Of a stretch of 64,000 bases of DNA, positions 50,934 through 61,512 are shown piece after piece. This DNA is from Campylobacteraceae bacterium. GTDB taxonomy: Bacteria; Campylobacterota; Campylobacteria; Campylobacterales; Sulfurovaceae. The DNA lies in the NCBI GenBank assembly GCA_027100635.1, contig JAMOOQ010000012.1, positions 62,001 through 126,000 of the forward strand, given 5' to 3'. Under the pieces are notes generated by a model that saw only the letters and a list, made by a program, of their open reading frames with translations, searched no databases and was not told the origin of the DNA. The stretch's first letter is position 1. Each line of letters begins with the position of its first letter. A program made the position numbers and the translations under genes.

Positions 50934-52163
50934 ATGAGATTTTTGGTAATCTTTATCTTTTCATTTTATCTTTTTGCTGATGTAGATGCAACAATTAGAA
51001 TTGAAAAAGATGTAGAGAGTAGAAGTAGAGTAGCAATAATTGATGGTAGTGTGGGTGTATCTCCAAATATTAATAGTAAATTTTTTGAGATACTTTTAGC
51101 AGATTTAAAAATTAGTGGTCATTTTTTGGCAGATAAAACTCATTATATGGGTAGAGGTGCTGATTTTAGTTCTAAAGATTATATTATTAAGTATAAATTT
51201 TCAATTGAGGACAGTGCTTCTTTGAATATACAACTTATTGAGGTATCTTCAGACAAGCAGATAATGAGTAAAAATTATAATATCCCATCATTTTCTAAAT
51301 ATCCGTTTTTAGTTCATCAAGCAGTTAGTGATATTAATCAGTTTTTAAAATATCCTTCTATATCTTGGATTAATAGGTATCTTGTATTTTCACGATATAC
51401 TTCTAAAAAACAGAGTGAAATTATATTAAGTGATTATACAATGAATTATAGGAAAGTTATTATTAGCGGAGGGTTAAATTTGTTTCCAAAATGGGCAGAT
51501 AAAAATCAGAGAACTCTATATTATACATCATATAACTCTCTTATACCAACTTTATATAAGTTAAATATTTATAATGGTTCAAAAATTAAGATAGCATCTT
51601 CTGAGGGGATGCTTGTATGTTCTGATGTTAAAGGTAGTAAAATTCTTGTGACAATGGCTCCAAATGGACAACCTGATATTTATGAAATAGATACACTAAG
51701 TGGTGTAAAAAATAGATTAACATCTTTTTCTGGTATTGATGTAAAAGGTAGATATGTGGATGGTGGAGATAGTATGATATTTATATCTAATCCTTTAGGA
51801 TATGCAAATGTATATAAAAAATCTCTTTATGGTACATCTGTTTCGCAATTAGTGTATCACGGTAAAAATAATAACTCATGTGATGCATATGGGAAAAGTA
51901 TAGTTTATTCTAGTCGAGAGACTAAAAGTGGTTATTCTAAAAATAGATTTAATATATACTTAGCATCTTCAAATGGATACAATACTAAACCATTGACATC
52001 TACTGGTTCAAATCAATTACCAACATTTTCATCTGATGGTTCAGTTGTTTTATATGTTAAAAGTAGAGGGAACTCAAGCTCTATAGGATATATAAATCTA
52101 AAAGATCTTAAAACAGTACAATTTCCACTAAGTGGAAGAAAAATACAATCATTAGATTGGTAA
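50934..52163 (+). CDS. tolB: Tol-Pal system protein TolB
   Basis: N-terminal TolB domain plus beta-propeller repeats; directly before Pal; start set at MRFLVIF with SD. Confidence 0.85.
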   Translation: MRFLVIFIFSFYLFADVDATIRIEKDVESRSRVAIIDGSVGVSPNINSKFFEILLADLKISGHFLADKTHYMGRGADFSSKDYIIKYKFSIEDSASLNIQLIEVSSDKQIMSKNYNIPSFSKYPFLVHQAVSDINQFLKYPSISWINRYLVFSRYTSKKQSEIILSDYTMNYRKVIISGGLNLFPKWADKNQRTLYYTSYNSLIPTLYKLNIYNGSKIKIASSEGMLVCSDVKGSKILVTMAPNGQPDIYEIDTLSGVKNRLTSFSGIDVKGRYVDGGDSMIFISNPLGYANVYKKSLYGTSVSQLVYHGKNNNSCDAYGKSIVYSSRETKSGYSKNRFNIYLASSNGYNTKPLTSTGSNQLPTFSSDGSVVLYVKSRGNSSSIGYINLKDLKTVQFPLSGRKIQSLDW

Positions 52164-52187
52164 ATATAATTAAATTAAAAAGGTAAA

Positions 52188-52721
52188 ATGATGAAATCAA
52201 AAATATTTATAATTGCTATCTCAGTATTTTTTATAGGTTGTAGTGATAAAAAAAAGGTACAACCATCAAATGTAACAAACTCTTCTGAAACTGTTACTAT
52301 TGATGGTGGAGTTGATAGTTCTAATAATGGTGGAAGTGGTGGTGGTAATGCTGCGACATATAATAACTCTTATGGTGGGCTTGATGGAAGTAGTGGAGGC
52401 TTGAAAAGTATATATTTTGAATTTGGTCAATACTCTATTAGTTCCGATATGCAAGAGAGAATAGCTCAAAATAGTAATATAATTAAAACTAAAAGTAAGA
52501 TAAAAATAGAGGGTAACTGTGATGAATTTGGTACAGATGAATATAACTTTGCACTAGGGCTTAAAAGAGCAAAAGTTATCAAAGATGACTTGATGGCAAA
52601 GGGTGTAGACGAGAATAAAATTGTTATGATAAGTTTAGGTGAGAGTACACCATTGTGTAGAGAAACAACAGATGAGTGTTATGCAAAAAATCGTAGAGTC
52701 GATTTTCATATAATAAATTAG
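52188..52721 (+). CDS. pal: Peptidoglycan-associated lipoprotein (OmpA family)
   Basis: lipobox FFIGCSD; OmpA motif IEGNCDEFGTDEYNFALGLKRAKVIKDDL. Confidence 0.92.
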   Translation: MMKSKIFIIAISVFFIGCSDKKKVQPSNVTNSSETVTIDGGVDSSNNGGSGGGNAATYNNSYGGLDGSSGGLKSIYFEFGQYSISSDMQERIAQNSNIIKTKSKIKIEGNCDEFGTDEYNFALGLKRAKVIKDDLMAKGVDENKIVMISLGESTPLCRETTDECYAKNRRVDFHIIN

Positions 52722-52730
52722 GTATAAATA

Positions 52731-53594
52731 GTGAAAAATAGTATTAAAATATTATCAGTTTTGGTAATAACAATTTCTGGATTAAATGCTTATGATGAGT
52801 CTATAGAGTCGCTTAAATATAAAATAGCTCAACAAAAAGAGAGAATGGATGGACTAACTCAAATAGTAGAAGGGTTAGGTCGTACAATTAATGAACTTAG
52901 GCAAAATAGAAGTGGTGGTAGAGGAAGCAGATATTCCGATGAAGAATTAGTAAGTGAATTAGGTCGTATAGTTGATAATATTAATGAAAATTATGTAAGT
53001 AAATCTGAGTTAAGAAGAGCTATAAGTAAGTTAAAAAATAGATATGAAGATAATATAGAATATAGACAAAAAAAAGTCAATAAACCAAAAGAGAGAATCT
53101 ATACTCAAAAAGAGGAGCGTGTAGATAATAATAAGCCTCAACAAGAAATAGTTATGATTCCTAGAGTATTTGATAATAATCAACAAAATAACAATAATTC
53201 TCAAATAAGAGACCAAGATAATAGTTCTCAAAGTAATCTACAATTATATACAAAAGCAGTTAAACTTTTTAATAAAAAAAATTATAATGAAGCAAGAAAT
53301 ATATTTAAAGCTTTAAATAAAAAAGCATATAAAAATTCATCTACAAATTATTATCTTGGAGAGATTTCATATTATACAAAAAATTATGAAGATTCTATAT
53401 TTTATTTTAAAAAGAGTGCAGGATTCTCTACAGAGTCTTCATATATGCATGTTTTACTTTTACATACAGCTATCTCTTTAGAGAAAGAGGGAAATAAGAG
53501 AGAGGCGATAATATTTTATCAAAATATTTTAGATAATTATCCTAATGATAGTAGTGTTGCAATTGCTAAAATAAGATTAAAAGAACTAAAATAG
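52731..53594 (+). CDS. Tol-Pal system protein YbgF/CpoB-like
   Basis: Signal peptide, coiled coil, C-terminal TPR (LYTKAVKLFNKKNYNEARNIFKAL...YPNDSSVAIAKIRLKEL). Confidence 0.8.
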   Translation: MKNSIKILSVLVITISGLNAYDESIESLKYKIAQQKERMDGLTQIVEGLGRTINELRQNRSGGRGSRYSDEELVSELGRIVDNINENYVSKSELRRAISKLKNRYEDNIEYRQKKVNKPKERIYTQKEERVDNNKPQQEIVMIPRVFDNNQQNNNNSQIRDQDNSSQSNLQLYTKAVKLFNKKNYNEARNIFKALNKKAYKNSSTNYYLGEISYYTKNYEDSIFYFKKSAGFSTESSYMHVLLLHTAISLEKEGNKREAIIFYQNILDNYPNDSSVAIAKIRLKELK

Positions 53595-53665
53595 AACTAA
53601 ATATTATCTTTTTATAAGTTATAATAGATACAATAAGCCAAAAAATTAAATGGAGACAAATATAA

Positions 53666-54175
53666 ATGTCAGTTACAGCACAAAATAGTATAGTATCAAT
53701 AGAGTATGAAGTAAAAGAAAATGGAACAACAGAAATTCTTGATTCAAATATAGGTCAAGCAGGTTTAGATTTTATTACAGGGAAAAGCCAAGTAATTATC
53801 GGTTTAGAAGAAGCAATGGTTGGAATGAATGCAGGGGAATCTAAAGAAGTTGTTATTCCACCAGAAAAAGCTTATGGTCAAAAAGATCCAGAGGGTGTGC
53901 AATCATTACCAATAGAACAATTTGCAGAAGTTGAGCTAAAAGAGGGAATGTCTTTATATGGTCAAGGGGAACAAGGTGAAACTATTCAAGTTGTTGTAAA
54001 ATCTTTTGATGATAATATGGTTGAATTAGACTTTAATCACCCTTTAGCAGGTAAAGAATTAGTATTTAATGTAAAAGTACTAGAGTGTAGAGAAGCAACT
54101 GCTGAAGAGATTGCTGATGGTCATGCTGGTGGAAGCTGTGAATCTGGAGAAGGTAGTTGTGGCTGTGGTCACTAA
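53666..54175 (+). CDS. slyD: FKBP-type peptidyl-prolyl cis-trans isomerase (SlyD)
   Basis: GLDFITGKSQVIIGLEEAMVGMNAGESKEVVIPPEKAYG; Cys/His/Gly-rich tail. Confidence 0.9.
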   Translation: MSVTAQNSIVSIEYEVKENGTTEILDSNIGQAGLDFITGKSQVIIGLEEAMVGMNAGESKEVVIPPEKAYGQKDPEGVQSLPIEQFAEVELKEGMSLYGQGEQGETIQVVVKSFDDNMVELDFNHPLAGKELVFNVKVLECREATAEEIADGHAGGSCESGEGSCGCGH

Positions 54176-54205
54176 CTAAGAGATAGAAATTAAATAACTA
54201 CCAAA

Positions 54206-54227
54206 GGGCAATCATAAAGGATTGCCC
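54206..54227. repeat. Family B repeat core hairpin
   Basis: GGGCAATC-ATAAAG-GATTGCCC perfect palindrome between convergent genes. Confidence 0.6.
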
Positions 54228-54253
54228 CTACAATAACATATAAATCTTAATTA

Positions 54254-54649
54254 TTATCTACCCCTTTGACCCATACCTCTAAATCCAGCAGGTGGGAAAT
54301 TATCATATAAATAACTAGATATATCTTTTGCCTCTTGTAGTGTTACGATCCCTTTTTGTGATGGCATAAGTCCAAATTTTTCTAATTTTTTTGGTTTACA
54401 AATTGATTTTTCTTTAGTTGGATTTAATATAAAATCAGCCATAAAATCTACTGCTTTTTCTTTATCACCTTTAAACTCCATTTTAATATGTCTCATCACA
54501 CCCATTATTGCAGGAGCAATCACTTTATTCATATCAGTTGGTTGTATTTTACTATGACAGATACTACATTTACTATCAAATAGAACTTCTACACTATTTG
54601 ATGCAAAAGCAAATGATACCAGAGTTGTTATTAAGATTACTTTTTTCAT
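54254..54649 (-). CDS. Exported c-type cytochrome
   Basis: Signal peptide, DSKCSICHSKI (CXXCH), downstream GLMPSQ candidate Met ligand. Confidence 0.75.
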   Translation of the reverse strand: MKKVILITTLVSFAFASNSVEVLFDSKCSICHSKIQPTDMNKVIAPAIMGVMRHIKMEFKGDKEKAVDFMADFILNPTKEKSICKPKKLEKFGLMPSQKGIVTLQEAKDISSYLYDNFPPAGFRGMGQRGR

Positions 54650-54808
54650 AAAATGTTCCTTTTTTACTTGATTATAAAAGATTATATTATAAATATATTA
54701 ACTATTTGTGAATTATCGTTCTATTAATTTTAATTATTAAATTACTATGATATAATTTCTTTAGGCAGTAATATATTATGCTAAAAATATTTTTTCAAAG
54801 GATATAAA

Positions 54809-55180
54809 ATGATTATAGATGAAAGTTTATTAGAAGATTTAGGTGGAATAAGTGGTTATAGAGCTTCTGCAATTACAACAAACTCAGGAGAAGTTATAAT
54901 CTCTGATACTCAAAAATTAAAAACAGACCTTACAGAAGTTACAGCAACTTTTAATGATATTTTTAAAAATGCACATATTGTTTCTAAATCTATTGGTTTA
55001 GGTCAAGCAGAATTAATGGAGATTCATACAGATAGTGCAGTTGCATTAATGGTTTGTTCTGGTGAAGATGCAAGAGTTCATTTACATGGATTTGCTATTT
55101 TTACAAAAGATGGTAACATTACACTTGCTAAGTTGATGTTAAATAAAATTTTACCAAAAGCAGTTAGTGCATTATTATAA
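54809..55180 (+). CDS. Roadblock/LC7-like domain protein
   Basis: Whole 123-aa sequence resembles Roadblock/LC7 (ISGYRASAITTNSGEVI..., VALMVCSGEDARVHLHGFAIF...). Confidence 0.5.
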   Translation: MIIDESLLEDLGGISGYRASAITTNSGEVIISDTQKLKTDLTEVTATFNDIFKNAHIVSKSIGLGQAELMEIHTDSAVALMVCSGEDARVHLHGFAIFTKDGNITLAKLMLNKILPKAVSALL

Positions 55181-55264
55181 ATTATAAATTATAAATTATA
55201 AATTAAAGTTTTAATGGTTTAGTGTCATTAAGACTTTAAAATTTTAAACTCCATGGATAAGTAA

Positions 55265-55882
55265 ATGGTCTCATTTAAAAAACAATTAACGGCAAAAGAG
55301 AAAAGTGATGCAATATTATCATCTATAAAAATTCTTAACACTGAAAGTAATAATAGAAATATTATATATATAATAGAAAAGTTGGTCAAAGCTCTATTAA
55401 CAGCATCTTATGCTAGATTATGGATATTAAATAAAGAAAAATCTGTTTTATATTCAAGAACAATTGATGAATTAGAAGATATAGAAATACCAATATATCA
55501 GGGTCTACTAGGTAAAACAGCAAGAAGTACAGAGCCATTTTATGTCAATGATATAAAAAGTAGTAAGTCAGAATATATTAAATCTAGTGATAATTTTGAA
55601 GAGAATAATATTAAAGATATGATTCTCATACCTATCATAAAAGATAAAGATGTTATATGTGTAATTCAAGCTATGACATCAACTTATGATATTCAACAAT
55701 TTACAGATAATGACCTTCAAACATTTAAGATGCTTATCCCTTATATTCAAAGTATTGATTTGTACTCTACTCAAAAGATAGAAGAAGAGATTAAAGCAGA
55801 TAATAAGGATGAGAGGAAGAATAACTCAGAAGAGACAATAGATAATAGTATTTTATCAAAAGTATTTGATTTCTTTAAGTAA
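55265..55882 (+). CDS. GAF domain-containing protein
   Basis: ARLWILNKEKSVLYSRT...GLLGKTARSTEPFYVNDIKSS...LIPIIKDKDVICVIQAM. Confidence 0.75.
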   Translation: MVSFKKQLTAKEKSDAILSSIKILNTESNNRNIIYIIEKLVKALLTASYARLWILNKEKSVLYSRTIDELEDIEIPIYQGLLGKTARSTEPFYVNDIKSSKSEYIKSSDNFEENNIKDMILIPIIKDKDVICVIQAMTSTYDIQQFTDNDLQTFKMLIPYIQSIDLYSTQKIEEEIKADNKDERKNNSEETIDNSILSKVFDFFK

Positions 55883-56954
55883 CTAAAGAAACTTCCATAA
55901 TATCACTATAAGTTTTAGATTGACAAACTATCTCTAATTTTGATATAGGAATCTCTTTTACAACCAAAATAGCACCCAAATCATAATGATTAATACCTAA
56001 CTTTTCTCTTATCTTTAACTCTTCATCAAAATCTGGAGGATTAAACATTAATTCTATAATAGAACTATAGTTACGATTAGATAAGAAATTATATCTATCT
56101 AGTGTAACAAATCTTACCTCATCACGATTTAAATAAAAAATATCATTAATCTCAACATCAATTTTACCTCGGCTATAATCACCTCTTATTGTTGAATATG
56201 GTAAAAAATGGGCATTGACCATTGTATTCTTAACTTTAAGATAACCATATAAAAGACGATAATTTAAAAACCTTTGTTTTATAATTTTATACTCTTTAAA
56301 CTTTTCTTCTAATTTTATTCTATACTCATATAACTCAATTCGTTGCTCTATAGATTCAGGTTGAATCTGTTTAGAAATTGGTGAAAATAGCTCATCTGCT
56401 AATCTATTCTGATCTTTTCGTTGCATAGTTAATCCATAAATACAACCACAATAATCTTGACGATATAATTTATCTTTTTTGGCTAAAATATTTTGCTCTT
56501 GTGTTCCTGATGCTTTTCTAAAATCTGGAGCAATAAACTTTATATTATACTTTTTTGCAAGTCTATCACCTGCTAATTTAAGTTGAGAAAGAGATTTTTT
56601 TGGGCTTGTTAGTAAAGTTGATGTAAAAGAATCAATACCTAAATTCTCTGCTTTTTGTGCTGTAACTTCAAATCTTTTATCAAAACAAACACCACATCTA
56701 ATCCCTTTTTCGGGTTCATTCTCTAATCCCTTTACACTTTTAAGCCAACTATCTATATCATAATCACCCTCAATAAGTTTAATATTTAACATCTTACAAC
56801 TTCTTTTTACATCAAGAAGCCTTAGATAATATTCGCTATATGGATGAATATTTGGATCATAAAAAAATCCGATAAGCTCCTCCTGTGGAAACTCTTGCCT
56901 AAGCTTCTGTAAAAAATAGTGACTATCTACAGAACAACATATATGAACTAACAT
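55875..56954 (-). CDS. queH: Epoxyqueuosine reductase QueH (DUF208)
   Basis: LVHICCSVDSHYFLQKL, FFYDPNIHPYSEYYLRL, RCGVCFDKR, QDYCGCIYG. Confidence 0.9.
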   Translation of the reverse strand: MLVHICCSVDSHYFLQKLRQEFPQEELIGFFYDPNIHPYSEYYLRLLDVKRSCKMLNIKLIEGDYDIDSWLKSVKGLENEPEKGIRCGVCFDKRFEVTAQKAENLGIDSFTSTLLTSPKKSLSQLKLAGDRLAKKYNIKFIAPDFRKASGTQEQNILAKKDKLYRQDYCGCIYGLTMQRKDQNRLADELFSPISKQIQPESIEQRIELYEYRIKLEEKFKEYKIIKQRFLNYRLLYGYLKVKNTMVNAHFLPYSTIRGDYSRGKIDVEINDIFYLNRDEVRFVTLDRYNFLSNRNYSSIIELMFNPPDFDEELKIREKLGINHYDLGAILVVKEIPISKLEIVCQSKTYSDIMEVSLVT

Positions 56955-57010
56955 AAAAATCCTTTTTTAATAAAAATGTCTCTAAAATTATAGCTAAAAA
57001 TTTAAATATT

Positions 57011-58855
57011 TTACGAAAAATCAACAGGATCCATATCTATATCAATATCTTTTGAGTTGATTAAGTGAAGAGCTTTTAAAAGTAATACTCTATCTTTTGC
57101 TTTAAGTAAAATATTATATCTATATCTATTTGAAATTTTTTCTATAGGTGCTTTCCCATACCCAACTATCTCAATATCTTTTATAGTTTGAAGTTTAAAA
57201 ACTGTGTCATTAATAATTTTTTCTGCTTTTTTAAAATCTTTATTAGCCACAAGAATTTTTGCCAATGATACAAATGGAGGATATTCCCCTATTTCAACAA
57301 ATACTAATTCATCTTGAATAAATCGTTCATAATCACCCAAATACTCTTGAAAAGTCTCTATATTATTTGTATATATTATAACTTTAGACTCTGAAGCTCT
57401 TCCACATCTTCCAGATATTTGAAACATCATACTCATAGCCCTTGACCTTGCTCTATAGTCAGCAATCCCCAACATATAATCAAGCCCTGTAATAATCCCC
57501 AAAGTTACATTAGGATAATCATGACCTTTACTTAACATTTGAGTTCCAACAAGAATATCACTCTCACAGCTTTCTACCCTATCAAGAGCCTTTTGTAACC
57601 TGTTTGCCGTATTAATTGTATCAGCATCAAACTGTTCTATATTTATATCAGATATACTATTTTTGATAATATCAATCGCTTCAGCTGTTCCAATTCGTCT
57701 ACTGCTAAGAGGATGATAACCACAAGCGACACAACTCTCTATTATTCTTTGAACGAAATTACAATAGTGACATAAAAGAAGCCGTTTTGTGCGATGAAGT
57801 GCCATTCCCACAGAACAATATGGACATTTATGTGTCTCTCCACAAGATTGACAATACAAATATTTAAAATTTCCTCTTGTTGGTATAAACAAAATAGATT
57901 GATTATGAAGCAGTTTATTATCATAAATTTCTTTTAAAATCTCATTGGTAATAGAGTTAGTGTGTGGCTTGAATATATAATTCTTTTTACTTGTAATAAA
58001 AGCTTGATTTAATTTAACTACTGGCAATTTATAGTAAGAATTAAGACTTGGAGTAGCAGATAAAAGGAGAACCTTTGCATCTAATCTGTCTGCCATTAAG
58101 ATTGCCAAATCTCTAGCATTATATCTTGGATTAGAATTTGATTTATAGCTATCATCATGCTCTTCATCCACCACAATTAAACCAATATTTTTTAGTGGAA
58201 CAAACAATGCTGACCTTGCACCTGCTACCACTCGTACCTCTAATTTTGATATAGAGTCTAATATCTTCTCTTTTTTCTTTTTTGTAAGTTTTGAATGCCA
58301 TATTGCAACAGTTGAACCAAAATATTTAGCAAGTCTTTTACCCATCTGAGGAGTTAAACTAATCTCTGGCATCAATATAATTGCTGTTTTATTCTCTTTT
58401 AACGAATCAGCCACCAAAGATATAAAAATCTCACTTTTACCTGCTCCAGTAACTCCAAAAAGTAGAGCCTTTTTATGCTTTTTTATCTCTAAATAAGCCT
58501 TGGACTGAGCCTCTGTTAAATTTGGATACTCTATATCCATATTATAATTTGATGGCTCTTTTTGATTAATCTCAAATGGTATAAAAATAGATAGAGACTG
58601 AGATAAAGATGAGAAATAATAACTTGATATAAATTTAGCAATTTTAATTTGACAAAGAGAATAGATTTTATTCTCTAAAGAGATAATATCAAGAGTATTA
58701 AAACTGGGTTTTTCACATCTACCCATAACAATTGCTCTTTTAGTAGTATTTCTAATGGGAACTTCTATAATCTGCCCAATCTCAATATCTCCATCAAAAC
58801 TATATGTAAGCTCTGGTGCTAAAGAGCGATATAATATCACTTTAAAATAGTTCAT
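57011..58855 (-). CDS. priA: Primosomal protein N' (replication restart helicase PriA)
   Basis: FGVTGAGKSEIFI, VVDEEHDDSYKSNSNPRYNARDLAI, zinc-binding Cys clusters; start moved to MNYFKVILYRS (58855). Confidence 0.93.
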   Translation of the reverse strand: MNYFKVILYRSLAPELTYSFDGDIEIGQIIEVPIRNTTKRAIVMGRCEKPSFNTLDIISLENKIYSLCQIKIAKFISSYYFSSLSQSLSIFIPFEINQKEPSNYNMDIEYPNLTEAQSKAYLEIKKHKKALLFGVTGAGKSEIFISLVADSLKENKTAIILMPEISLTPQMGKRLAKYFGSTVAIWHSKLTKKKKEKILDSISKLEVRVVAGARSALFVPLKNIGLIVVDEEHDDSYKSNSNPRYNARDLAILMADRLDAKVLLLSATPSLNSYYKLPVVKLNQAFITSKKNYIFKPHTNSITNEILKEIYDNKLLHNQSILFIPTRGNFKYLYCQSCGETHKCPYCSVGMALHRTKRLLLCHYCNFVQRIIESCVACGYHPLSSRRIGTAEAIDIIKNSISDINIEQFDADTINTANRLQKALDRVESCESDILVGTQMLSKGHDYPNVTLGIITGLDYMLGIADYRARSRAMSMMFQISGRCGRASESKVIIYTNNIETFQEYLGDYERFIQDELVFVEIGEYPPFVSLAKILVANKDFKKAEKIINDTVFKLQTIKDIEIVGYGKAPIEKISNRYRYNILLKAKDRVLLLKALHLINSKDIDIDMDPVDFS

Positions 58856-58878
58856 AAAATTATATATCTTTAAATTTA

Positions 58879-58966
58879 GGGTACCCACAAGGGGTACCCC
58901 TACGAAATAAAGCTGTATGGATAATTCTACGAAATAGAACTGTAGGGGCAATCCCTTGTGGTTGCC
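58879..58966. repeat. Dispersed intergenic palindromic repeat, family B
   Basis: gggtacccacaaggggtacccctacgaaat...tgtaggggcaatcccttgtggttgcc. Confidence 0.65.
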
Positions 58967-58989
58967 TTTTGATACTTAGCATTTATATT

Positions 58990-60945
58990 TTACTCTAATC
59001 CATAAAGCTTAATTAAACTCTCAACTTTAGCTTCTCTTTTTAGCCAAATATTGTAAAGTTCACTCATATCTTTTGAACCACCACAACTTAAAATATTATC
59101 TTTATACTCTTTTGCTCTTGTTTTATTAAATCCATTCTCTTCATCAATACACTCAAAAAAAGCATCAGCACTTAATACTTCTGCCCATTTATAACTATAA
59201 TATCCAGCCGAGTATCCACCTGCAAATATATGAGCAAAACCATTTTGAAATTTATTATAAGCAGGTGGTTTTAAAAGAGCCGTTTTTTCTCTAATAGAAT
59301 CTAGTAAATCTTGAACCTCATCTTCTTGATAAAGTTTTTGGTGAAGTTTAAAATCAAATAAAGAGAACTCAACCTGTCGTAAAAGACCTAATGCAACTTG
59401 ATAATTTTTTGTATCTTTAATCTTAAATAATAACTCATCGCTAATAGCCTCATCTGTTTTATAATGAAAAGCAAATCTTTTAAGTATAGCACTTTCATAG
59501 GCAAAATTTTCTAAAAACTGTGATGGAAACTCCACAACATCCCATGCCACACCATTAATTCCACTTACACTTCTTTGCTTCACTTTGCTAAATAGATGAT
59601 GGATAGCGTGTCCCATTTCGTGAAATAAAGTTACAACATCATCGTGTCTTAAAAGGCTTGGAGTTGAATCTGTTGTTGGAGAAAAATTACATACCACAAA
59701 AGCAGATGCTAAATGTTGAGTATTATCAGAATCAATATAATGTGTTTCAAAATCATTCATCCACGCTCCACCTCGTTTTTCTTTCCTTGCTTCAAGGTCA
59801 AAATAGATACGGCTTGATACTTTTTCATTCTCATATATATCAAAAATTCTTACACATTTATGCCATTTTTCTATATCAGTAACCTCTTTGATAGTTAAAT
59901 CAAAAAGCTCAGAGATAATATCTAACATCCCATTAAGCACTTTTTCTTGTACAAAATATGGTTTTGTCATACTATTATCAAAATCAAATTTCTCTTTTTT
60001 AAGCTTTTCACTATAATAAGCAACATCAAAACTTTGTAGAGATTTTATATTATCACTCTTTTTTGCAAAATCTTTTAACTCTTGAAGCTCATCTTTTGCA
60101 TAAGGCAGTGCAAGAGTAACCAGTTTTTCTAAAAAATCTATAACACTATCAGATGAACTAGCATCTTTAAAAGCGATAGAGTAATCAGCAAAATTATCAA
60201 ATCCTAATAGTTTACTTTTTTGATTTTTAAGTGATAAAATTTGATTTATAACTTCACTATTTTGTGGAGCTCTTGACGAGTATGCACGATATATCTCTTC
60301 ACGATATTCTCTACTTGAACCATAAGTGATATATGCCATATAACTAGGTATTTGCAAAGTGAACTTATAAGCTTCACTGCCATCTTCAAGAGTTATTTTT
60401 GCACTATCTAAATCATTTTGAGGCAACTCTTTAACATCATTAAACGATTTTATAATTAGCTCATAATCATTTGTAGCATTTAATAAATTTTGCGAAAACT
60501 CATTAGAAAGCTCACTAAGTTTCATATCAATCTCTTCAAGCTCTTTTTTCTCTTTTAATGGAAGATTCACTCCACTAAGCTTAAAATCTTTAATATCATT
60601 ATCTATCACTTTTTGAGACTCTAAATCATTGCAACTTAAAGATTCTATCTTTTTAAATAGTTCAAGATTTTGAGAAACTTCACTACTAAATTTTGATAAA
60701 AGTGGCAAAGAGTTTTCATATGCTTTTTGAGTATCATCACTATTCATAATAGAATTAAGATGAGAAAGAGGGGTGAAAAATAAACTTAATTCCTCATCCA
60801 TATCTTGCATTGGCTTCAAAATATCAGCATAATTATTGCTTTTTAATTTTGTAATTGTATCAATTTTTTCTCTATGAGTATTTAAAAGTTTTTCTAATTC
60901 TTTCGGAAAATTTGCTAAGTTATCTAATCTAAAATCTATAAACAT
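58990..60945 (-). CDS. M3 family metallopeptidase (oligopeptidase A/PrlC-like)
   Basis: VVTLFHEMGHAIHHLFS zinc motif; M3 C-terminal domain (FAGGYSAGYYSYKWAEVLSADAF). Confidence 0.92.
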   Translation of the reverse strand: MFIDFRLDNLANFPKELEKLLNTHREKIDTITKLKSNNYADILKPMQDMDEELSLFFTPLSHLNSIMNSDDTQKAYENSLPLLSKFSSEVSQNLELFKKIESLSCNDLESQKVIDNDIKDFKLSGVNLPLKEKKELEEIDMKLSELSNEFSQNLLNATNDYELIIKSFNDVKELPQNDLDSAKITLEDGSEAYKFTLQIPSYMAYITYGSSREYREEIYRAYSSRAPQNSEVINQILSLKNQKSKLLGFDNFADYSIAFKDASSSDSVIDFLEKLVTLALPYAKDELQELKDFAKKSDNIKSLQSFDVAYYSEKLKKEKFDFDNSMTKPYFVQEKVLNGMLDIISELFDLTIKEVTDIEKWHKCVRIFDIYENEKVSSRIYFDLEARKEKRGGAWMNDFETHYIDSDNTQHLASAFVVCNFSPTTDSTPSLLRHDDVVTLFHEMGHAIHHLFSKVKQRSVSGINGVAWDVVEFPSQFLENFAYESAILKRFAFHYKTDEAISDELLFKIKDTKNYQVALGLLRQVEFSLFDFKLHQKLYQEDEVQDLLDSIREKTALLKPPAYNKFQNGFAHIFAGGYSAGYYSYKWAEVLSADAFFECIDEENGFNKTRAKEYKDNILSCGGSKDMSELYNIWLKREAKVESLIKLYGLE

Positions 60946-61376
60946 TTTTTCACCATCTCATTAATTCTTCTACCATCAGCTCCACCACCAATTTTTGCTT
61001 TAGCAGGATTCATAACTTTACCCATATCTTTCATAGAAGAAGCTCCTGTCTCTTCTATAATTGCTTTTATTATAGATTCTAACTCATCATCGGTTAGTTG
61101 TACAGGTAAATAAATAGAAAATATATCAATCTCAGCTTGTTCTTTTTCTACTAAATCTTCTCTTTTTGCAATTTTATATTGAGAAATTGATTCGGTTCTT
61201 GTTTTAATACCTCTTTGAATTAGAACGATTATCTCTTCATCATTCATATCTTTTCTTTCATCAACTTCTATCTGTTTAATCATTGTATTAATTGATCTAA
61301 TTGAATCTCTTTTTACTATCTCTTTTGCTCTCATTGCATTTTTTAAATCTGCTTTTAACTGCTCTTTTAAATTCAT
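60936..61376 (-). CDS. GatB/YqeY domain-containing protein
   Basis: LKEQLKADLKNAMRAKE...MGKVMNPAKAKIGGGADGRRINEMVKKCL. Confidence 0.9.
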   Translation of the reverse strand: MNLKEQLKADLKNAMRAKEIVKRDSIRSINTMIKQIEVDERKDMNDEEIIVLIQRGIKTRTESISQYKIAKREDLVEKEQAEIDIFSIYLPVQLTDDELESIIKAIIEETGASSMKDMGKVMNPAKAKIGGGADGRRINEMVKKCL

Positions 61377-61417
61377 CTTTATCCCTTTTTAAATATTTTT
61401 AATTAGACCTCATTTTT

Positions 61418-61512
61418 AGATACCCAGTCAAGCTGAGTATGACGGTTGTTTGTCATTCCAAATTAAATTCAGTATGATGGTCGTTTGTCATTCTGAATTT
61501 AATTCAGAATCT
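61418..61512. repeat. Dispersed palindromic intergenic repeat, family A copy 4
   Basis: AGATACCCAGTCAAGCTGAGTATGAC ... GTCATTCTGAATTTAATTCAGAATCT. Confidence 0.7.

Noticed and set aside
55170-55206. Short (ATTATAAAT)n tract after the roadblock-like gene
   Set aside because: Low-complexity AT repeat in an AT-rich intergenic region; no additional structure to support function.
58856-58951. N-terminal extension of PriA in the ORF track (MPLQFYFVELSIQLYFVGVPLVGTLNLKIYNF)
   Set aside because: Translation of the family B repeat 58879-58966; the conserved protein starts at MNYFKVILYRS (58855).
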